Assembly: GCF_000152965.1 (NCBI RefSeq)
Contig: NZ_CH902583.1
Span: forward strand, 3,725,694 to 3,789,693
DNA length: 64,000 nt
Source of the DNA: Roseobacter sp. MED193
Lineage (GTDB): Bacteria > Pseudomonadota > Alphaproteobacteria > Rhodobacterales > Rhodobacteraceae
Direction: 5' to 3'
A program made the position numbers and the translations under genes. Below the pieces are notes generated by a model that saw nothing but the letters and a program-made list of their open reading frames with translations, did no database searches and was not told where the DNA came from. Positions 1 through 9,886 of the stretch are shown in pieces. Every line of letters starts with the position of its first letter. The stretch's first letter is position 1.

Positions 1-109
1 CTGGCAGGCAGAGACGCCTTCGCCTGATGAATGGCGTAAAGATCACAACTAGGGCGGCGGTTTTATGCCTGTAGGCAGAGGATGCCAGATTTTGTGACCA
101 TTGCCTGCG

Positions 110-778
110 TTAAATCGATTCCGGTTCCGCCAGCAGTCCCAGTGCACTGCGGTCCAGGATCTGTAGCCCACCCCGGCTGATTTCGATCAATTGGCTGCGT
201 TTCCAATTTGACAGGGTCTTGGAGACGGCTTCGCGCGTGGCGCCCACATATTCTGCCAGTTCAGCCTGCGAAAGCGCAAGCCGCCCATTTCCACTGTCAG
301 GTGCCAGATAGAGCAGCTTGCGGGCCAGGCGCACGGGCATGGGCAGGAAGACCTGTTCGTTCAGCTGCATATTCATCCAACGCATCCGTTGCCCCGCCAG
401 GCGCAAGAGGTCTCCTGCCAATTCAGGATGCTCTCGGATCTGTGCAAGAATGTCCCGGTTCCGCAGGCGCAGCAAGCGGCTCGGCTCGGCGGCGGTCACG
501 GTGGCGGTGCGCAGTCCCGGATCAAACAGTACGATTTCTCCAAAGACAGCGCCCGGTCGCATCAGGTCGAGCGAGAGCTTGCGACCGGCTGCAGAGAGAA
601 TGGAAAATTCCAAGGACCCGGCGATGATCGCATAAAAGGCATCGCCAGTATCGCCCTGCTCGAACAGAATTTCTCCGTTAGACAGGCGCACTTCGCTGGC
701 CTGACTTTCTAGCATTTCGCGCAAAGGCGCCGAGGCGGCGGACAAAAAACCGGTTTTTGGTAGGCGGTCATTTGGCAT
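110..778 (-). CDS. Crp/Fnr family transcriptional regulator
   Basis: The 222-residue protein has a cyclic-nucleotide-binding-type beta-roll in the N-terminal half (GDTGDAFYAIIAGSLEFS, then FGEIVLFDPG). A winged helix-turn-helix of the Crp type lies near residues 165-210 (LSQAELAEYVGATREAVSKT). There are no cysteines, so it is not an Fnr-type iron-sulfur sensor; the ligand is unknown, and a role as DNA-binding activator or repressor is inferred from the family. It starts at ATG with no tight neighbour, and the next gene on this strand lies more than 230 bp upstream, so it is probably a single transcription unit. Confidence 0.9.
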   Translation of the reverse strand: MPNDRLPKTGFLSAASAPLREMLESQASEVRLSNGEILFEQGDTGDAFYAIIAGSLEFSILSAAGRKLSLDLMRPGAVFGEIVLFDPGLRTATVTAAEPSRLLRLRNRDILAQIREHPELAGDLLRLAGQRMRWMNMQLNEQVFLPMPVRLARKLLYLAPDSGNGRLALSQAELAEYVGATREAVSKTLSNWKRSQLIEISRGGLQILDRSALGLLAEPESI

Positions 779-1013
779 GATGTCTCTGGTCTCCGTCTTT
801 CCTGTGCCAGATCAGCGCAGGGAGCAGACCCAAAGGAGGATCTGCGTTGTCTAAGAGGTCTTAGCAGAGCTGGGCGGCTTGGGGAACTCTGGGAACAGCC
901 CAGTGCCTGGGCATGATCCGCACTGCAAATCTTTTCCCACCAGATCTGCCTATTATTGCATCCTCACCGGAGGGGGCCTGGACAAACAAGCGGCGCAGAT
1001 CCGTTGATGAGCA

Positions 1014-1532
1014 TTACTGGGCAATGGCGACCAAGCCCAGCTGTCGTGCAGTGTCGAGTGAAAGGGTGCTACTGTCTAATCCAGCGTCCTTTTGATATCG
1101 GCGAATGGCGATCCGAGTGGCCCGGTCTATCTGGCCGCTTGCAGTCCCACGATAGAACCCGCGGGCGGCGAGGGCACGTTGTAACGAGGCGATGAATTCC
1201 GGTGTCATTTGTTCTGGACAGGGCGTTTCCAGCCAGGTCTCCTGCCGAGGCTGCACGATATCTTGACGCGTGACAGTACGAAACACCGCTGGCCGCAGGA
1301 TTTGACCTGCATCATCGCGCACAGCAGGGGTGACGAGAACCTGATCAGTGACGGTTTGAATAACGGCGGGGCTGGTATTTTTATGCCAACAGGTGCCTGG
1401 GGGGGCGCCGGGAGGTGCCTGTGGCGCCGGAGGCGCAAGTCCGGTTGCCGGATTTTGCGGCACGCAGGCACCCATGCCTAAGGCCACAATAAGCGACAGG
1501 CAGGCAAGAAGAGGGGCGGTTGCTTTGGTCAT
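1014..1532 (-). CDS. Putative lipoprotein with peptidoglycan-binding-like domain
   Basis: The 172-residue product starts with a hydrophobic segment ending in MGAC at about residues 20-23, a plausible lipobox, followed by a Pro/Ala-rich linker. The last 60 residues (SLQRALAARGFYRGTASGQI, then RATRIAIRRYQKDAGL) match the three-helix peptidoglycan_binding_1 fold. It is probably an outer-membrane or periplasmic lipoprotein that touches the cell wall; the middle region is not recognised. It is a monocistronic gene. Confidence 0.8.
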   Translation of the reverse strand: MTKATAPLLACLSLIVALGMGACVPQNPATGLAPPAPQAPPGAPPGTCWHKNTSPAVIQTVTDQVLVTPAVRDDAGQILRPAVFRTVTRQDIVQPRQETWLETPCPEQMTPEFIASLQRALAARGFYRGTASGQIDRATRIAIRRYQKDAGLDSSTLSLDTARQLGLVAIAQ

Positions 1533-2159
<627 letters not shown>

Positions 2160-2160
<1 letters not shown>

Positions 2161-2987
2161 TGCGACTGAGGACCCTGGCGCGGCGTCTGATGTCGCGCCT
2201 GTGGTTCCGTCCAACGCGCCGCGCGGTGCGACTGGCGAGCCTGTGGCTTGTGTTGGCTGCCGCGAGCGTCAGCGCTGTGTCCGTGCGCGCTCATGAAGAC
2301 GAGGCGGACGCAAAACACCCTGTCACCTGGACAGAGGAGATCCTGTCAGCTGAATTCGTTTCGCCGACAAGCAAGTACTCCCACGGTGTCTTGGGCGATG
2401 CCGTCGAGTGGTCTGGGCTACGATTCCTGTTTCCCGGTAACCATGGGGCATCGGAGGCGCATATTCTTCTGCCAACGGATCATGTCTTTGAAGATCTCAA
2501 GCCAAGATTGGTTGATCTCACGCTGGATGGTCGACCAAATGCAATGATGGTGGTTGAGACAGACATGGCTTTGGGCGCTGCGCTGGCATTATATGGGGCC
2601 CATGGCAAGATTGCCGAGACACCTCATATTGGTCGCGCCAATCGCTGGCTGGCGCCGGTTGCTGCGGGAGATCTGGATGGTGACGGGCGAGTTGAGCTTG
2701 CCTATGTTGATCGGCCACATCTGGCCAAGACCTTGAGAATCTGGCGCTTTGACGCAGGCACACTTACTGAAGTCGCTTCTATGTCAGGGGTTACCAACCA
2801 CCGTATCGGAGACGACTTCATTACCTCGGGTCTGCGTCGTTGTGCGGAAATCTCAGAATTGATCCTTGTCGATGCGAGCTGGAAAAGGTTGATCGCTGTG
2901 CGGCTCACTGGTGAAGAGATTACCAGCCGTGATATTGGTCCCTTCGCTGGCCAGGTCAGTCTCCAGGCCGCGCTGGCCTGCGAGTGA
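2160..2987 (+). CDS. Exported FG-GAP/VCBS-repeat-like protein
   Basis: This 275-residue protein has an arginine-rich N terminus and a hydrophobic stretch (LASLWLVLAAASVSAVSVRA) that looks like a signal peptide, so it is probably periplasmic. GDLDGDGRVELAYVD near residues 170-185 is a calcium-binding FG-GAP/VCBS-type motif; PRLVDLTLDGRPNAMMVVE and ISELILVDASWKRLIAVR look like degenerate blades of the same kind. Function is unknown. It overlaps the ferredoxin stop codon by one base. Confidence 0.8.
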
Positions 2988-3191
2988 TCTAGAGATGCGA
3001 AAGCGGCGACCGCACCGTGCTTTTTGCGCAGAGCCATGTCCATGGGGGCGGCACTCTCTGATTGCCAAAACACGCGTGAGCCTCGCTATGCTTTCCCCTT
3101 CTTTCCCCTATGATCACACCTCCCCCGCCTCGGGTGAAGAACTCAAGAAACGTCTTGCCACGAGACTTGCCTGCAATGAGGTTGCCGCGCT

Positions 3192-3809
3192 TTAGGGGGT
3201 TTCACTGCGTACCACATGATCACCGCCAATATCACCCAGCGAGGAAAACAGACTAGCGGTATTGTTCACGCCCATCTTTTTAAGCAAACGCGCGCGATGC
3301 ACCTCGACCGTGCGGTAGCTGAGGTTCAGGGTGCGGGCGATTTCCTTGCTGGTCTGTCCCTCGCCGAGCAGCGAATAAACTTCGCGCTCGCGCCGGGTCA
3401 GTGGCAGATACGGGCGCTGTGTCGAGAGATCGGCAAAGCTCCAGACTGCGCGCCCAAGCGGAGTGTCGGGGGTAAAGGTATGGCCGCGCACCCTGACCCA
3501 GAACAGCTCTCCATTTTTGCGCCGCATGACGCGTTCATCCCAATAGGGATTGCCCTGGCCTAGGATTTTGTCTCCGCGCGTCCGTAGGTTTTGAAACTCT
3601 TCTTCCGACGGGTAGAGAAATGCAAAAAGCTGATCCAGGAGCTCGTTGCGAGTATAGCCAAACATATCGCTAAAGCGTTGATTGCACTCGCGCAGGACCC
3701 GGTTCTCTGTGACCACAAGACCAATAGGTGCAAAGTCAAAAGCCAGCCTGGCCAGTTCCCGCGCATCGAAAAGCTGGTCTAGCCTGTCAAGACTGTGCTG
3801 TTGTTCCAT
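3192..3809 (-). CDS. PAS domain LuxR-type transcriptional regulator
   Basis: The 205-residue one-component regulator has a PAS fold at about residues 20-130 ([20 protein letters not shown], then [17 protein letters not shown]). A LuxR/GerE helix-turn-helix follows at about 135-200 ([36 protein letters not shown]). It lacks a receiver domain, so the signal is probably sensed directly by the PAS pocket, although no haem or flavin ligand can be named. It faces the preceding exported-protein gene and has no operon partner. Confidence 0.92.
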   Translation of the reverse strand: MEQQHSLDRLDQLFDARELARLAFDFAPIGLVVTENRVLRECNQRFSDMFGYTRNELLDQLFAFLYPSEEEFQNLRTRGDKILGQGNPYWDERVMRRKNGELFWVRVRGHTFTPDTPLGRAVWSFADLSTQRPYLPLTRREREVYSLLGEGQTSKEIARTLNLSYRTVEVHRARLLKKMGVNNTASLFSSLGDIGGDHVVRSETP

Positions 3810-3909
3810 CGTTCCTCCGAGATCTTGCGCTGACTTTATCTATGGATGAGCTGCATGAAAACAGTTTTGACGCGTTCGATGGTTGTCGAGCAAAAGTGGC
3901 GCGGAGGGG

Positions 3910-4791
3910 TTAGCTCAAGTAATAGCCCTGAGGAGCTAGCGCAGACGGAGGGGGGGTGCCCAAATGAGGGGCTATTGAAATCTCTACGGTGCGGCAGATG
4001 GCATCCAGGGGTAGTCCATTGACTGTCTCGCCAAAGGGCTGGGCCAATTCTTCGGTGACCTCTGCCAAACCAAAAAACACATAGGCTATGATCGCAACAA
4101 AGATTGGCGTCATCCAGGCTGCGCCCTCCAACAGGGCAAAGGGGACCAGCAGACAATAGAGATATGTGGTGCGAAAGACCAGGAGTGAATAGACATAGGG
4201 CAGCGGTGTGGTGGCGATACGCTCACAACCGGCCTGTGACAACGCGATTGAGCTCAACCGTTCTGACAGGGCCTTGCGTGCAAACCCATCTGGTGCGGCC
4301 TTGGCAATGGCAAGATTGGCCGCGTTGAGGGCCGCACAGGGCGGATGGGCCTCTGGAGTGAAGTCCACTCCAGACCAGTTTTGTGACGCGTCAGGGACTT
4401 TAGTTCTGCGCAAATTAGCCCTGTGCAGGTGCAAAAAGTCTAAGGCCAGGTGCAGCACCTCGCGGCGAGTGGCATCATGGGGCAAAAACATCGCGCAGTC
4501 TCGGGCCAGGGCGCGCATATCCGCAACCAATTGTCCCCAAAGCCTGCGCCCCTCCCACCAGCGCTCATAGGCCGCATTGTTTCGAAAGCCGAGAAACAGT
4601 GAGAGAGCGATACCAAATACCGCGAAAGGTGCTGCTTCCAGATGGGGCAAGGAGGCAACGAAGATATCAATCCAGACGAGGAGAAATGATAAAAGTGAAA
4701 CAGTGATGATGCGTGGCAGAATACGCGGCAACACTGATCCCTTGGTGGCAAAGAGTAACTCAAATACACCGGTCTTTTCTCGAATGATCAT
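3910..4791 (-). CDS. Bestrophin family anion channel
   Basis: The 293-residue inner-membrane protein matches the bestrophin/UPF0187 family. It begins MIIREKTGVFELLF, has a first membrane helix (ILPRIITVSLLSFLLVWIDI), the family-typical FGIALSLFLGFRNNAAYERW, and further membrane segments around VYSLLVFRTTYLYCLLVPFA. Bacterial members are anion or cation channels. The frame stays open 28 codons further upstream, but the ATG at 4791 is preceded by cagggctgac, a suitable ribosome-binding site, and agrees with the family N terminus. Confidence 0.9.
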   Translation of the reverse strand: MIIREKTGVFELLFATKGSVLPRILPRIITVSLLSFLLVWIDIFVASLPHLEAAPFAVFGIALSLFLGFRNNAAYERWWEGRRLWGQLVADMRALARDCAMFLPHDATRREVLHLALDFLHLHRANLRRTKVPDASQNWSGVDFTPEAHPPCAALNAANLAIAKAAPDGFARKALSERLSSIALSQAGCERIATTPLPYVYSLLVFRTTYLYCLLVPFALLEGAAWMTPIFVAIIAYVFFGLAEVTEELAQPFGETVNGLPLDAICRTVEISIAPHLGTPPPSALAPQGYYLS

Positions 4792-4968
4792 GTCAGCCCT
4801 GCTCGCAAAATTCTGGAAAGAACACTGTATTGTCGCAAGTAGGGTCTCGCTTTGCCAAAGGCAGCGAGATCCCACATTTACGCGTCATAGAAGACTTTGC
4901 CCCCTCGCTCTAGGCGCTTACCCCCAGGATGCTTCAGGCCAAATGAATACCCTGGGGCTCCATAGCTT

Positions 4969-4996
4969 CTTCATTTGGCTAAAAATATCCCCGGGG
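4969..4996. repeat. Dispersed intergenic repeat, copy 1
   Basis: The unit reads ttcatttggctaaaaatatc followed by a G/C-rich run. The same unit recurs at 10972-11000 and, inverted and degenerate, at 26346-26373. A shorter inverted partner, ggccaaatgaa, lies just upstream at 4938-4948. Read on the minus strand it ends in GGGGATATTTTTAG, resembling a terminator T-tract downstream of purD. Confidence 0.6.
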
Positions 4997-5047
4997 AAAC
5001 GCCGGAGGCGTTGGGGGCAAAGCCCCTGACACGCGTTCAGGGGTTAG
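4997..5047 (-). terminator. Putative hairpins downstream of purD
   Basis: Read on the minus strand, two inverted repeats follow the purD stop at once: CCCCTGAACGCGTGTCAGGGG and AACGCCTCCGGCGTT. They lead into the AT-rich repeat copy 1 with a run of five T. This is a plausible compound terminator for purD. Confidence 0.5.
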
Positions 5048-5048
5048 T

Positions 5049-6314
5049 TCAATCTAACGCCCGCCAACCGATGTCGTGTCTTAGGAAGCCCTGGGGCCAA
5101 TCGATCTGCTCTGCCATGGAATAGGCCCGGTCGCGTGCTTCCTTCAGATTGCTGCCCCGTGCTGTGACATTCAGAACGCGTCCGCCAGTTGCAAGGGTTT
5201 TACCATCCTTGGTAGCTGTACCCGCGTGAAAAACCATGTTGGAACTGTCTTCCTGCAGAGCGTCGAGGCCCCTGATCACCGTGCCTTTTTCATAAGACCC
5301 AGGATAGCCTTTTGCGGCCATGACAACGGTGATGGCGTGGTCATCCCCCCAATTTGCCTGCGCTTCGGCCAAGCGACCTTCGGCAGAGGCCTGCATCAAG
5401 TCCAGTGCCTGTGCGCCCAGACGCATCATCAGCACCTGACATTCTGGATCACCAAAGCGGACATTGTATTCCACCAGACGAGGCTGCCCGTCCTTGATCA
5501 TCAACCCAGCATAGAGCACACCCTGATAGGGCATGCCGCGTTCTACCATCACTTTCATGGTTGGTTTGACGATTTCCTCCATCGCCTTTGCCTCGATTTC
5601 TGCAGTCAGCACCGGCGCTGGAGAATAGGCCCCCATACCGCCGGTATTTGGCCCTGTGTCGCCTTCGCCCACGCGCTTGTGGTCCTGCGCCGAACCAATC
5701 GATAGGACATCTTCGCCATCGACCAGCACAAACAAGGACGCCTCTTCGCCCTCCATGAATTCCTCGATCACCACTTCGGCGCCGGCACCACCAAAGGCGC
5801 CTCCAAACATATCGTCAATCGCCGCCAGGGCTTCTTCTTCGGTCATAGCGATGATCACGCCCTTGCCTGCAGCTAGGCCATCGGCTTTGACCACGGTCGG
5901 CGCGCCGTGCTGGCGAATATGGGCCTTGGCCGCCTCGGCGTCGGTGAAGTGGCCATAGCCTGCAGTTGGGGCCTGTGCCGCATCGCAGACCTCCTTGGTA
6001 AAGCTCTTGGAGGCTTCAAGACGCGCCGCAGCTTCTGAGGGGCCAAAGACCAGAACGCCTGCTTCGCGCAGCCGGTCCGCCACGCCTGCGGCCAGGGGGG
6101 CTTCGGGGCCAATGATAACAAAACCAATGGCGTTTTCTTCGACAAAAATGGTGACCGCAGCCCCGTCCATGATGTCGAGGTCCGCGCATTCAGCGATCTG
6201 AGCGATGCCAGCATTGCCTGGGGCTACGATCAACTTGTCACATTTTGGGTTCTGCATCACAGCCCAAGCCAAGGCATGTTCACGCCCGCCGCTGCCGAGG
6301 ATAAGGATATTCAA
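5049..6314 (-). CDS. purD: Phosphoribosylamine-glycine ligase (GARS)
   Basis: This enzyme catalyses the second step of purine synthesis, joining glycine to phosphoribosylamine with ATP. The N terminus NILILGSGGREHALAWAV is diagnostic. The ATP-grasp region is full length (VVKADGLAAGKGVIIAMTEE, MEGEEASLFVLVDGE, GPNTGGMGAYSPAP, VEYNVRFGDPECQVLMMRL). I place the start at the TTG at 6314, because GGAG lies six bases upstream and the family normally begins at this asparagine; an in-frame GTG at 6326 would add four residues. Confidence 0.97.
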   Translation of the reverse strand: MNILILGSGGREHALAWAVMQNPKCDKLIVAPGNAGIAQIAECADLDIMDGAAVTIFVEENAIGFVIIGPEAPLAAGVADRLREAGVLVFGPSEAAARLEASKSFTKEVCDAAQAPTAGYGHFTDAEAAKAHIRQHGAPTVVKADGLAAGKGVIIAMTEEEALAAIDDMFGGAFGGAGAEVVIEEFMEGEEASLFVLVDGEDVLSIGSAQDHKRVGEGDTGPNTGGMGAYSPAPVLTAEIEAKAMEEIVKPTMKVMVERGMPYQGVLYAGLMIKDGQPRLVEYNVRFGDPECQVLMMRLGAQALDLMQASAEGRLAEAQANWGDDHAITVVMAAKGYPGSYEKGTVIRGLDALQEDSSNMVFHAGTATKDGKTLATGGRVLNVTARGSNLKEARDRAYSMAEQIDWPQGFLRHDIGWRALD

Positions 6315-6388
6315 GTCGCTCTCCACTTGCTAAGCTTTGTGGGAGGTCTAGTAGTTGAAGCGGAAACAGGCAAGGGACGCATTTAGAG

Positions 6389-7009
6389 ATGTCGCATTTG
6401 AGCAGACCCGATCTGTGGGAGCGGATTTCCCGATATGACTTTCCTACAGTTGACGGTGGATTGACCTTTGTCGACCTCTTGCGACGCGACACAAAATTCA
6501 CGCGGAGCCTGGCTGAAGATGCCATTGATGAGTACCGGCGCTTTGCATATCTAACCCAGGTTGCGGATCAGCCACTTGTTCCCTCTTCTCGGGTAGATAA
6601 GGTTTGGCACCTGCACCTGACGCTTACGCGGGACTATTGGGAGCGCTTTTGTGGTGAGACCCTCGGGCGCAGGCTGCATCATACCCCAGGTCAGGGTGCG
6701 TTTTATGAGCATCCTGATTACGCGGTTACTCTGGCGTTGTACCGAAAAGAATTTGGCTTCTCGCCCCCCTATGATCACTGGCCCACTTCTGCGCGCAAGG
6801 CTCCGGATACCATTTTCTTAGCGTTCGCTTTGCTGGTGGGGCTGATTGGTTTGATTGCCAAGGAACCGATGGCGATTTATAGCGCCGCTGCGCTGGGGAG
6901 CGTTTTTGTTCTGACCTTCTGGGTGGAGCTGCCATTTATCAGAGTATTCGGTGTGGGAGCTGAGCACGAAATCGACGGGTCAAGTTGCAGTAGCTGCGGC
7001 GGGGATTGA
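6389..7009 (+). CDS. Glycine-rich-domain-like membrane protein
   Basis: The 206-residue protein has an N-terminal region with VDKVWHLHLTLTRDYWERFC and LHHTPGQG, the pattern of the GRDP-like (PF07173-type) and TIGR04222-type proteins. Two membrane helices follow near residues 135-190 (TIFLAFALLVGLIGLIA, AALGSVFVLTFWVELPF), then a short SSCSSCGGD tail. Biochemical role is unknown. It is divergent from purD and precedes xseA. Confidence 0.75.
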   Translation: MSHLSRPDLWERISRYDFPTVDGGLTFVDLLRRDTKFTRSLAEDAIDEYRRFAYLTQVADQPLVPSSRVDKVWHLHLTLTRDYWERFCGETLGRRLHHTPGQGAFYEHPDYAVTLALYRKEFGFSPPYDHWPTSARKAPDTIFLAFALLVGLIGLIAKEPMAIYSAAALGSVFVLTFWVELPFIRVFGVGAEHEIDGSSCSSCGGD

Positions 7010-7102
7010 GGTTTTCGAGTATTGGCCTCACCGTGCCGTAGCATTAAGATCTGCCGCGCAAAACAATAAGAACATGCAAGATATCGCTGGAGGCACACGC
7101 CC

Positions 7103-8542
7103 TTGTCCGACCTTTTTGATGATCCCCAGCCTGGCCAGAACGCGCCTGAATTCAGCGTTTCGGAACTATCCGGTGAGGTAAAACGCACGTTGGAGGGCAC
7201 GTTTGGCCGCATTCGCGTGAGAGGCGAAGTGGGGCGGGTGTTCAAGGCACGTTCCGGCCATTTGTATTACGATATCAAGGATGATCGCTCGGTGCTGGCC
7301 TGCACTACCTGGAAGGGGCAGATCTCGAGCCTTTCAGTGGTGCCAGAAGAAGGCTTGGAAGTAGTTGTCACCGGGCGGCTTACAGCCTTTGGAGCGCAGT
7401 CGAAATACAACATGAATGTCGACGAGGTGGCCGTAGCAGGGCAGGGCGCCCTGATGGCCTTGCTGGAAAAGCGCAAGAAACAGCTCGAACTTGAGGGGTT
7501 GTTTGCGCCAGAGCGCAAGAAACCGCTGCCCTATCTGCCGCAAATCATTGGGGTTGTGACCTCTCCTTCAGGTGCGGTGATCCGCGATATCTTGCACCGC
7601 CTGCGGGAACGTTTCCCACGCAAAGTTCTGGTCTGGCCAGTGGCGGTGCAGGGGGCCAATTGTGCGCCCGAGGTTGCCCATGCCATTGAGGGCTTTAACA
7701 AAATGACCCCAGGCGGCGCGCTGCCGCGCCCGGATCTTATTATTGTTGCCCGCGGTGGCGGGGCAATCGAGGATCTGTGGGGTTTTAATGAAGAGGTGGT
7801 GGCGCGCGCCGCTGCGGCCTCTGATATTCCGCTGATCTCGGCGGTGGGCCACGAGACCGATACGACACTGATAGACTTTGTCTCTGACCGTCGCGCTCCG
7901 ACCCCGACCGCGGCGGCGGAACTGGCAGTGCCTGTGCGGTTGGAACTTATGGCTTGGATTGAGGACCAGGGGGCGCGGTTGCTGCGCGGGACTGGCCAGG
8001 CGGTGCAGCAACGCCGCCAGCGGCTCAACGATCTGTCCCGCGCCATGCCGCGCGCTGAGAGCCTGTTGGAAAGCCCGCGCCAGCGTCTGGATCAGGCTGG
8101 CTACAACCTGCCGCGGGCGCTGATGTCTGCAGTGCAGCAGCGACATGTCAATCTGAGCAGGGCCTCTGCCGGATTGCGGCCCGCCGCCCTGAGAAACCTT
8201 GTGCAACGCCGTCGTGGGCAGTTCGAAACGGCCATTGCCAAGCTTTCTCCTTATCCGATTGCGCGGGAAATCAGCCGGCAAAAAGCGGATCTGGAAAAAC
8301 TGACAGCCCGTATGGTCGCCGCACAGGGCGTGCGAATGGCCCGGCAGAGCCACCAGCTAGAGGCGGCTGGTCGCCAGCTTGAGATCCTCAGCTACAAGGC
8401 AACACTTTTGCGCGGCTATGCGGTGGTGCGGAGCGGCGCAGAGGTGATCACCACTCAAGCTCGGGCCGCAGCTGCACCCTCTCTGACAATCGAATTTGCT
8501 GATGGCAACCTGGATGTGGAAGCCAATGAAGCGGTAAAATAA
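7103..8542 (+). CDS. xseA: Exodeoxyribonuclease VII large subunit
   Basis: The 479-residue subunit of the single-strand exonuclease has an N-terminal OB fold (FGRIRVRGEVGRVFKARSGH, LYYDIKDD). The catalytic domain carries VVTSPSGAVIRDILHRL, ARGGGAIEDLWGFNEE and SAVGHETDTTLIDFVSD, and a long helical C-terminal region follows. The start is TTG at 7103 with GGAGG nine bases upstream. It would work with XseB, which is not in this window. It converges with the next gene, only 27 bp away. Confidence 0.96.
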   Translation: MSDLFDDPQPGQNAPEFSVSELSGEVKRTLEGTFGRIRVRGEVGRVFKARSGHLYYDIKDDRSVLACTTWKGQISSLSVVPEEGLEVVVTGRLTAFGAQSKYNMNVDEVAVAGQGALMALLEKRKKQLELEGLFAPERKKPLPYLPQIIGVVTSPSGAVIRDILHRLRERFPRKVLVWPVAVQGANCAPEVAHAIEGFNKMTPGGALPRPDLIIVARGGGAIEDLWGFNEEVVARAAAASDIPLISAVGHETDTTLIDFVSDRRAPTPTAAAELAVPVRLELMAWIEDQGARLLRGTGQAVQQRRQRLNDLSRAMPRAESLLESPRQRLDQAGYNLPRALMSAVQQRHVNLSRASAGLRPAALRNLVQRRRGQFETAIAKLSPYPIAREISRQKADLEKLTARMVAAQGVRMARQSHQLEAAGRQLEILSYKATLLRGYAVVRSGAEVITTQARAAAAPSLTIEFADGNLDVEANEAVK

Positions 8543-8569
8543 CCCGTTGGGGCATAGATCCTTGCAGAC

Positions 8570-8971
8570 TTAAACTCCGACCTCTGGCCCCAGGCAGATC
8601 ATTTCATCGTCGACATCACCGGATTCATAAAGTTCGGTGGCTTGCGGGTCATTCTGGAAGCGGGCGTTCAAGCCCTCTGGGGTGAGCATAAAGCTCCAGC
8701 ATTGTGGCTGGCTGTTGTCCTCATAGACGAAACAGATTTGTCCGGCTTCCTCATACCAGATGCCTTCTTGGCAACGCCCGTCCAGAAAAGACCAGATAAC
8801 ACGACGCCCTGGTAAGTAGCGTTCCACCCCGTAGGCGGTGCCGTCAAAGCCGTAAAAGAGCGTTTTTCCTTGGGTGTAGCGGTCGAATTCTTCGGCCCCC
8901 ATAGGTTCTATCGCCCGGCCTGTTTGCGGAAGGGACGTTAGGAAGGCCAAGAGAATCAACAACAGTCGCAT
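8570..8971 (-). CDS. Small exported protein of unknown function
   Basis: The 133-residue protein begins MRLLLILLAFLTSLPQTGRA, a clear signal peptide. The mature part has three Cys (GRCQEGIW, GQICFVYE, SQPQCWSF) plus one near the end (EMICLGP), suggesting disulfides in the periplasm. I do not recognise a named family. Confidence 0.8.
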   Translation of the reverse strand: MRLLLILLAFLTSLPQTGRAIEPMGAEEFDRYTQGKTLFYGFDGTAYGVERYLPGRRVIWSFLDGRCQEGIWYEEAGQICFVYEDNSQPQCWSFMLTPEGLNARFQNDPQATELYESGDVDDEMICLGPEVGV

Positions 8972-9162
8972 GGATAGGACTGTGACAGAGCTGCGCTAAC
9001 AGGCAAACCCCTTTGGCTTATAGGAGGCCAGAGCTGTAGCCTGGCTGTGCCCCGGCGCGTTTCCCTTGCTTCACCTAGGGTCACCTTTGACCCGCAGTGC
9101 CAAGCGGGGCAAGCATGGGTGAACACCAAGCCTATGATGGCGCTCAGAGGGGGGAATGGCAG

Positions 9163-9810
9163 ATGACTGGCATCGGCATCTTGGAAACAGCGGCTTTTCT
9201 TGCGGCCCTGGCCTACCTAGGATTTACCGCCCGCCCGCCCAGCCTGCTGCGCAGTCTGCTCAAGACGGCATCTGTAGCCGTTCTTGCTCTTGCCGCGCTG
9301 ATGCTTGGGGCGCCGATGTGGCTGATGCTGGGGCTTGCTCTTTGCGCCCTGGGGGATTTTTTACTTTCCTTGGATGGGGAACGGGCCTTTATGGGCGGAG
9401 TGGGTGCCTTTGCCCTTGGGCATTTGGCCTATGTGGTTCTGTTTCTAGGGCATCCCAGCAGTGATTTGAGCCAGATCTGGAACATGCCGGGCCTCGCGCT
9501 GGCCTGTGCCTTTGTTGTGTTGGGGCTGGTGATGGAGGGCATTCTCGCTCCGCGCGCTGGGGATCTGAAGGTCCCCGTTTTGCTCTATATACCGATCATT
9601 CTTGCCATGGGGGGCGCGGCCTTGAGCCTGAACAGCTCGGCGCTGATCTGGGTACTGCCTGCGGCATTGGCCTTTATCGCCTCAGATGTGATCCTTGCCT
9701 TTGAAACCTTTGTTATTGAAAAAGAGCACCCCATGCGTCGCTACACGCCATATTTGGTCTGGCCGCTCTATTGGGGGGCGCAGGCTGGGTTTTATCTGTC
9801 TTTTTCCTGA
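9163..9810 (+). CDS. Lysoplasmalogenase / YhhN family membrane protein
   Basis: The 215-residue protein has about eight hydrophobic helices. The segments LGLALCALGDFLLSLDGERA and FALGHLAYVVLFLG, with the conserved GDxLL and GHxxY motifs, and IASDVILAFETFV near the C terminus, are typical of the YhhN/TMEM86 family. Characterised members cleave lysoplasmalogen vinyl ethers; activity here is inferred. The ATG at 9163 is preferred over an upstream in-frame ATG at 9097 because a strong purine run (agaggggggaa) precedes it. Confidence 0.88.
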   Translation: MTGIGILETAAFLAALAYLGFTARPPSLLRSLLKTASVAVLALAALMLGAPMWLMLGLALCALGDFLLSLDGERAFMGGVGAFALGHLAYVVLFLGHPSSDLSQIWNMPGLALACAFVVLGLVMEGILAPRAGDLKVPVLLYIPIILAMGGAALSLNSSALIWVLPAALAFIASDVILAFETFVIEKEHPMRRYTPYLVWPLYWGAQAGFYLSFS

Positions 9811-9886
9811 TTGGCGCACTTCATCCGCTTTGCAACCGGGGGCAATCCGCATTAGGTGAAGGGGAAACCCTGTTGCGGAGGCCCTG

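Noticed and set aside
3090-3195. A 35-codon frame after the exported FG-GAP-like protein
   Set aside because: The peptide looks somewhat coding-like but has no ribosome-binding site and overlaps the 3' end of the LuxR-type gene; too little support.
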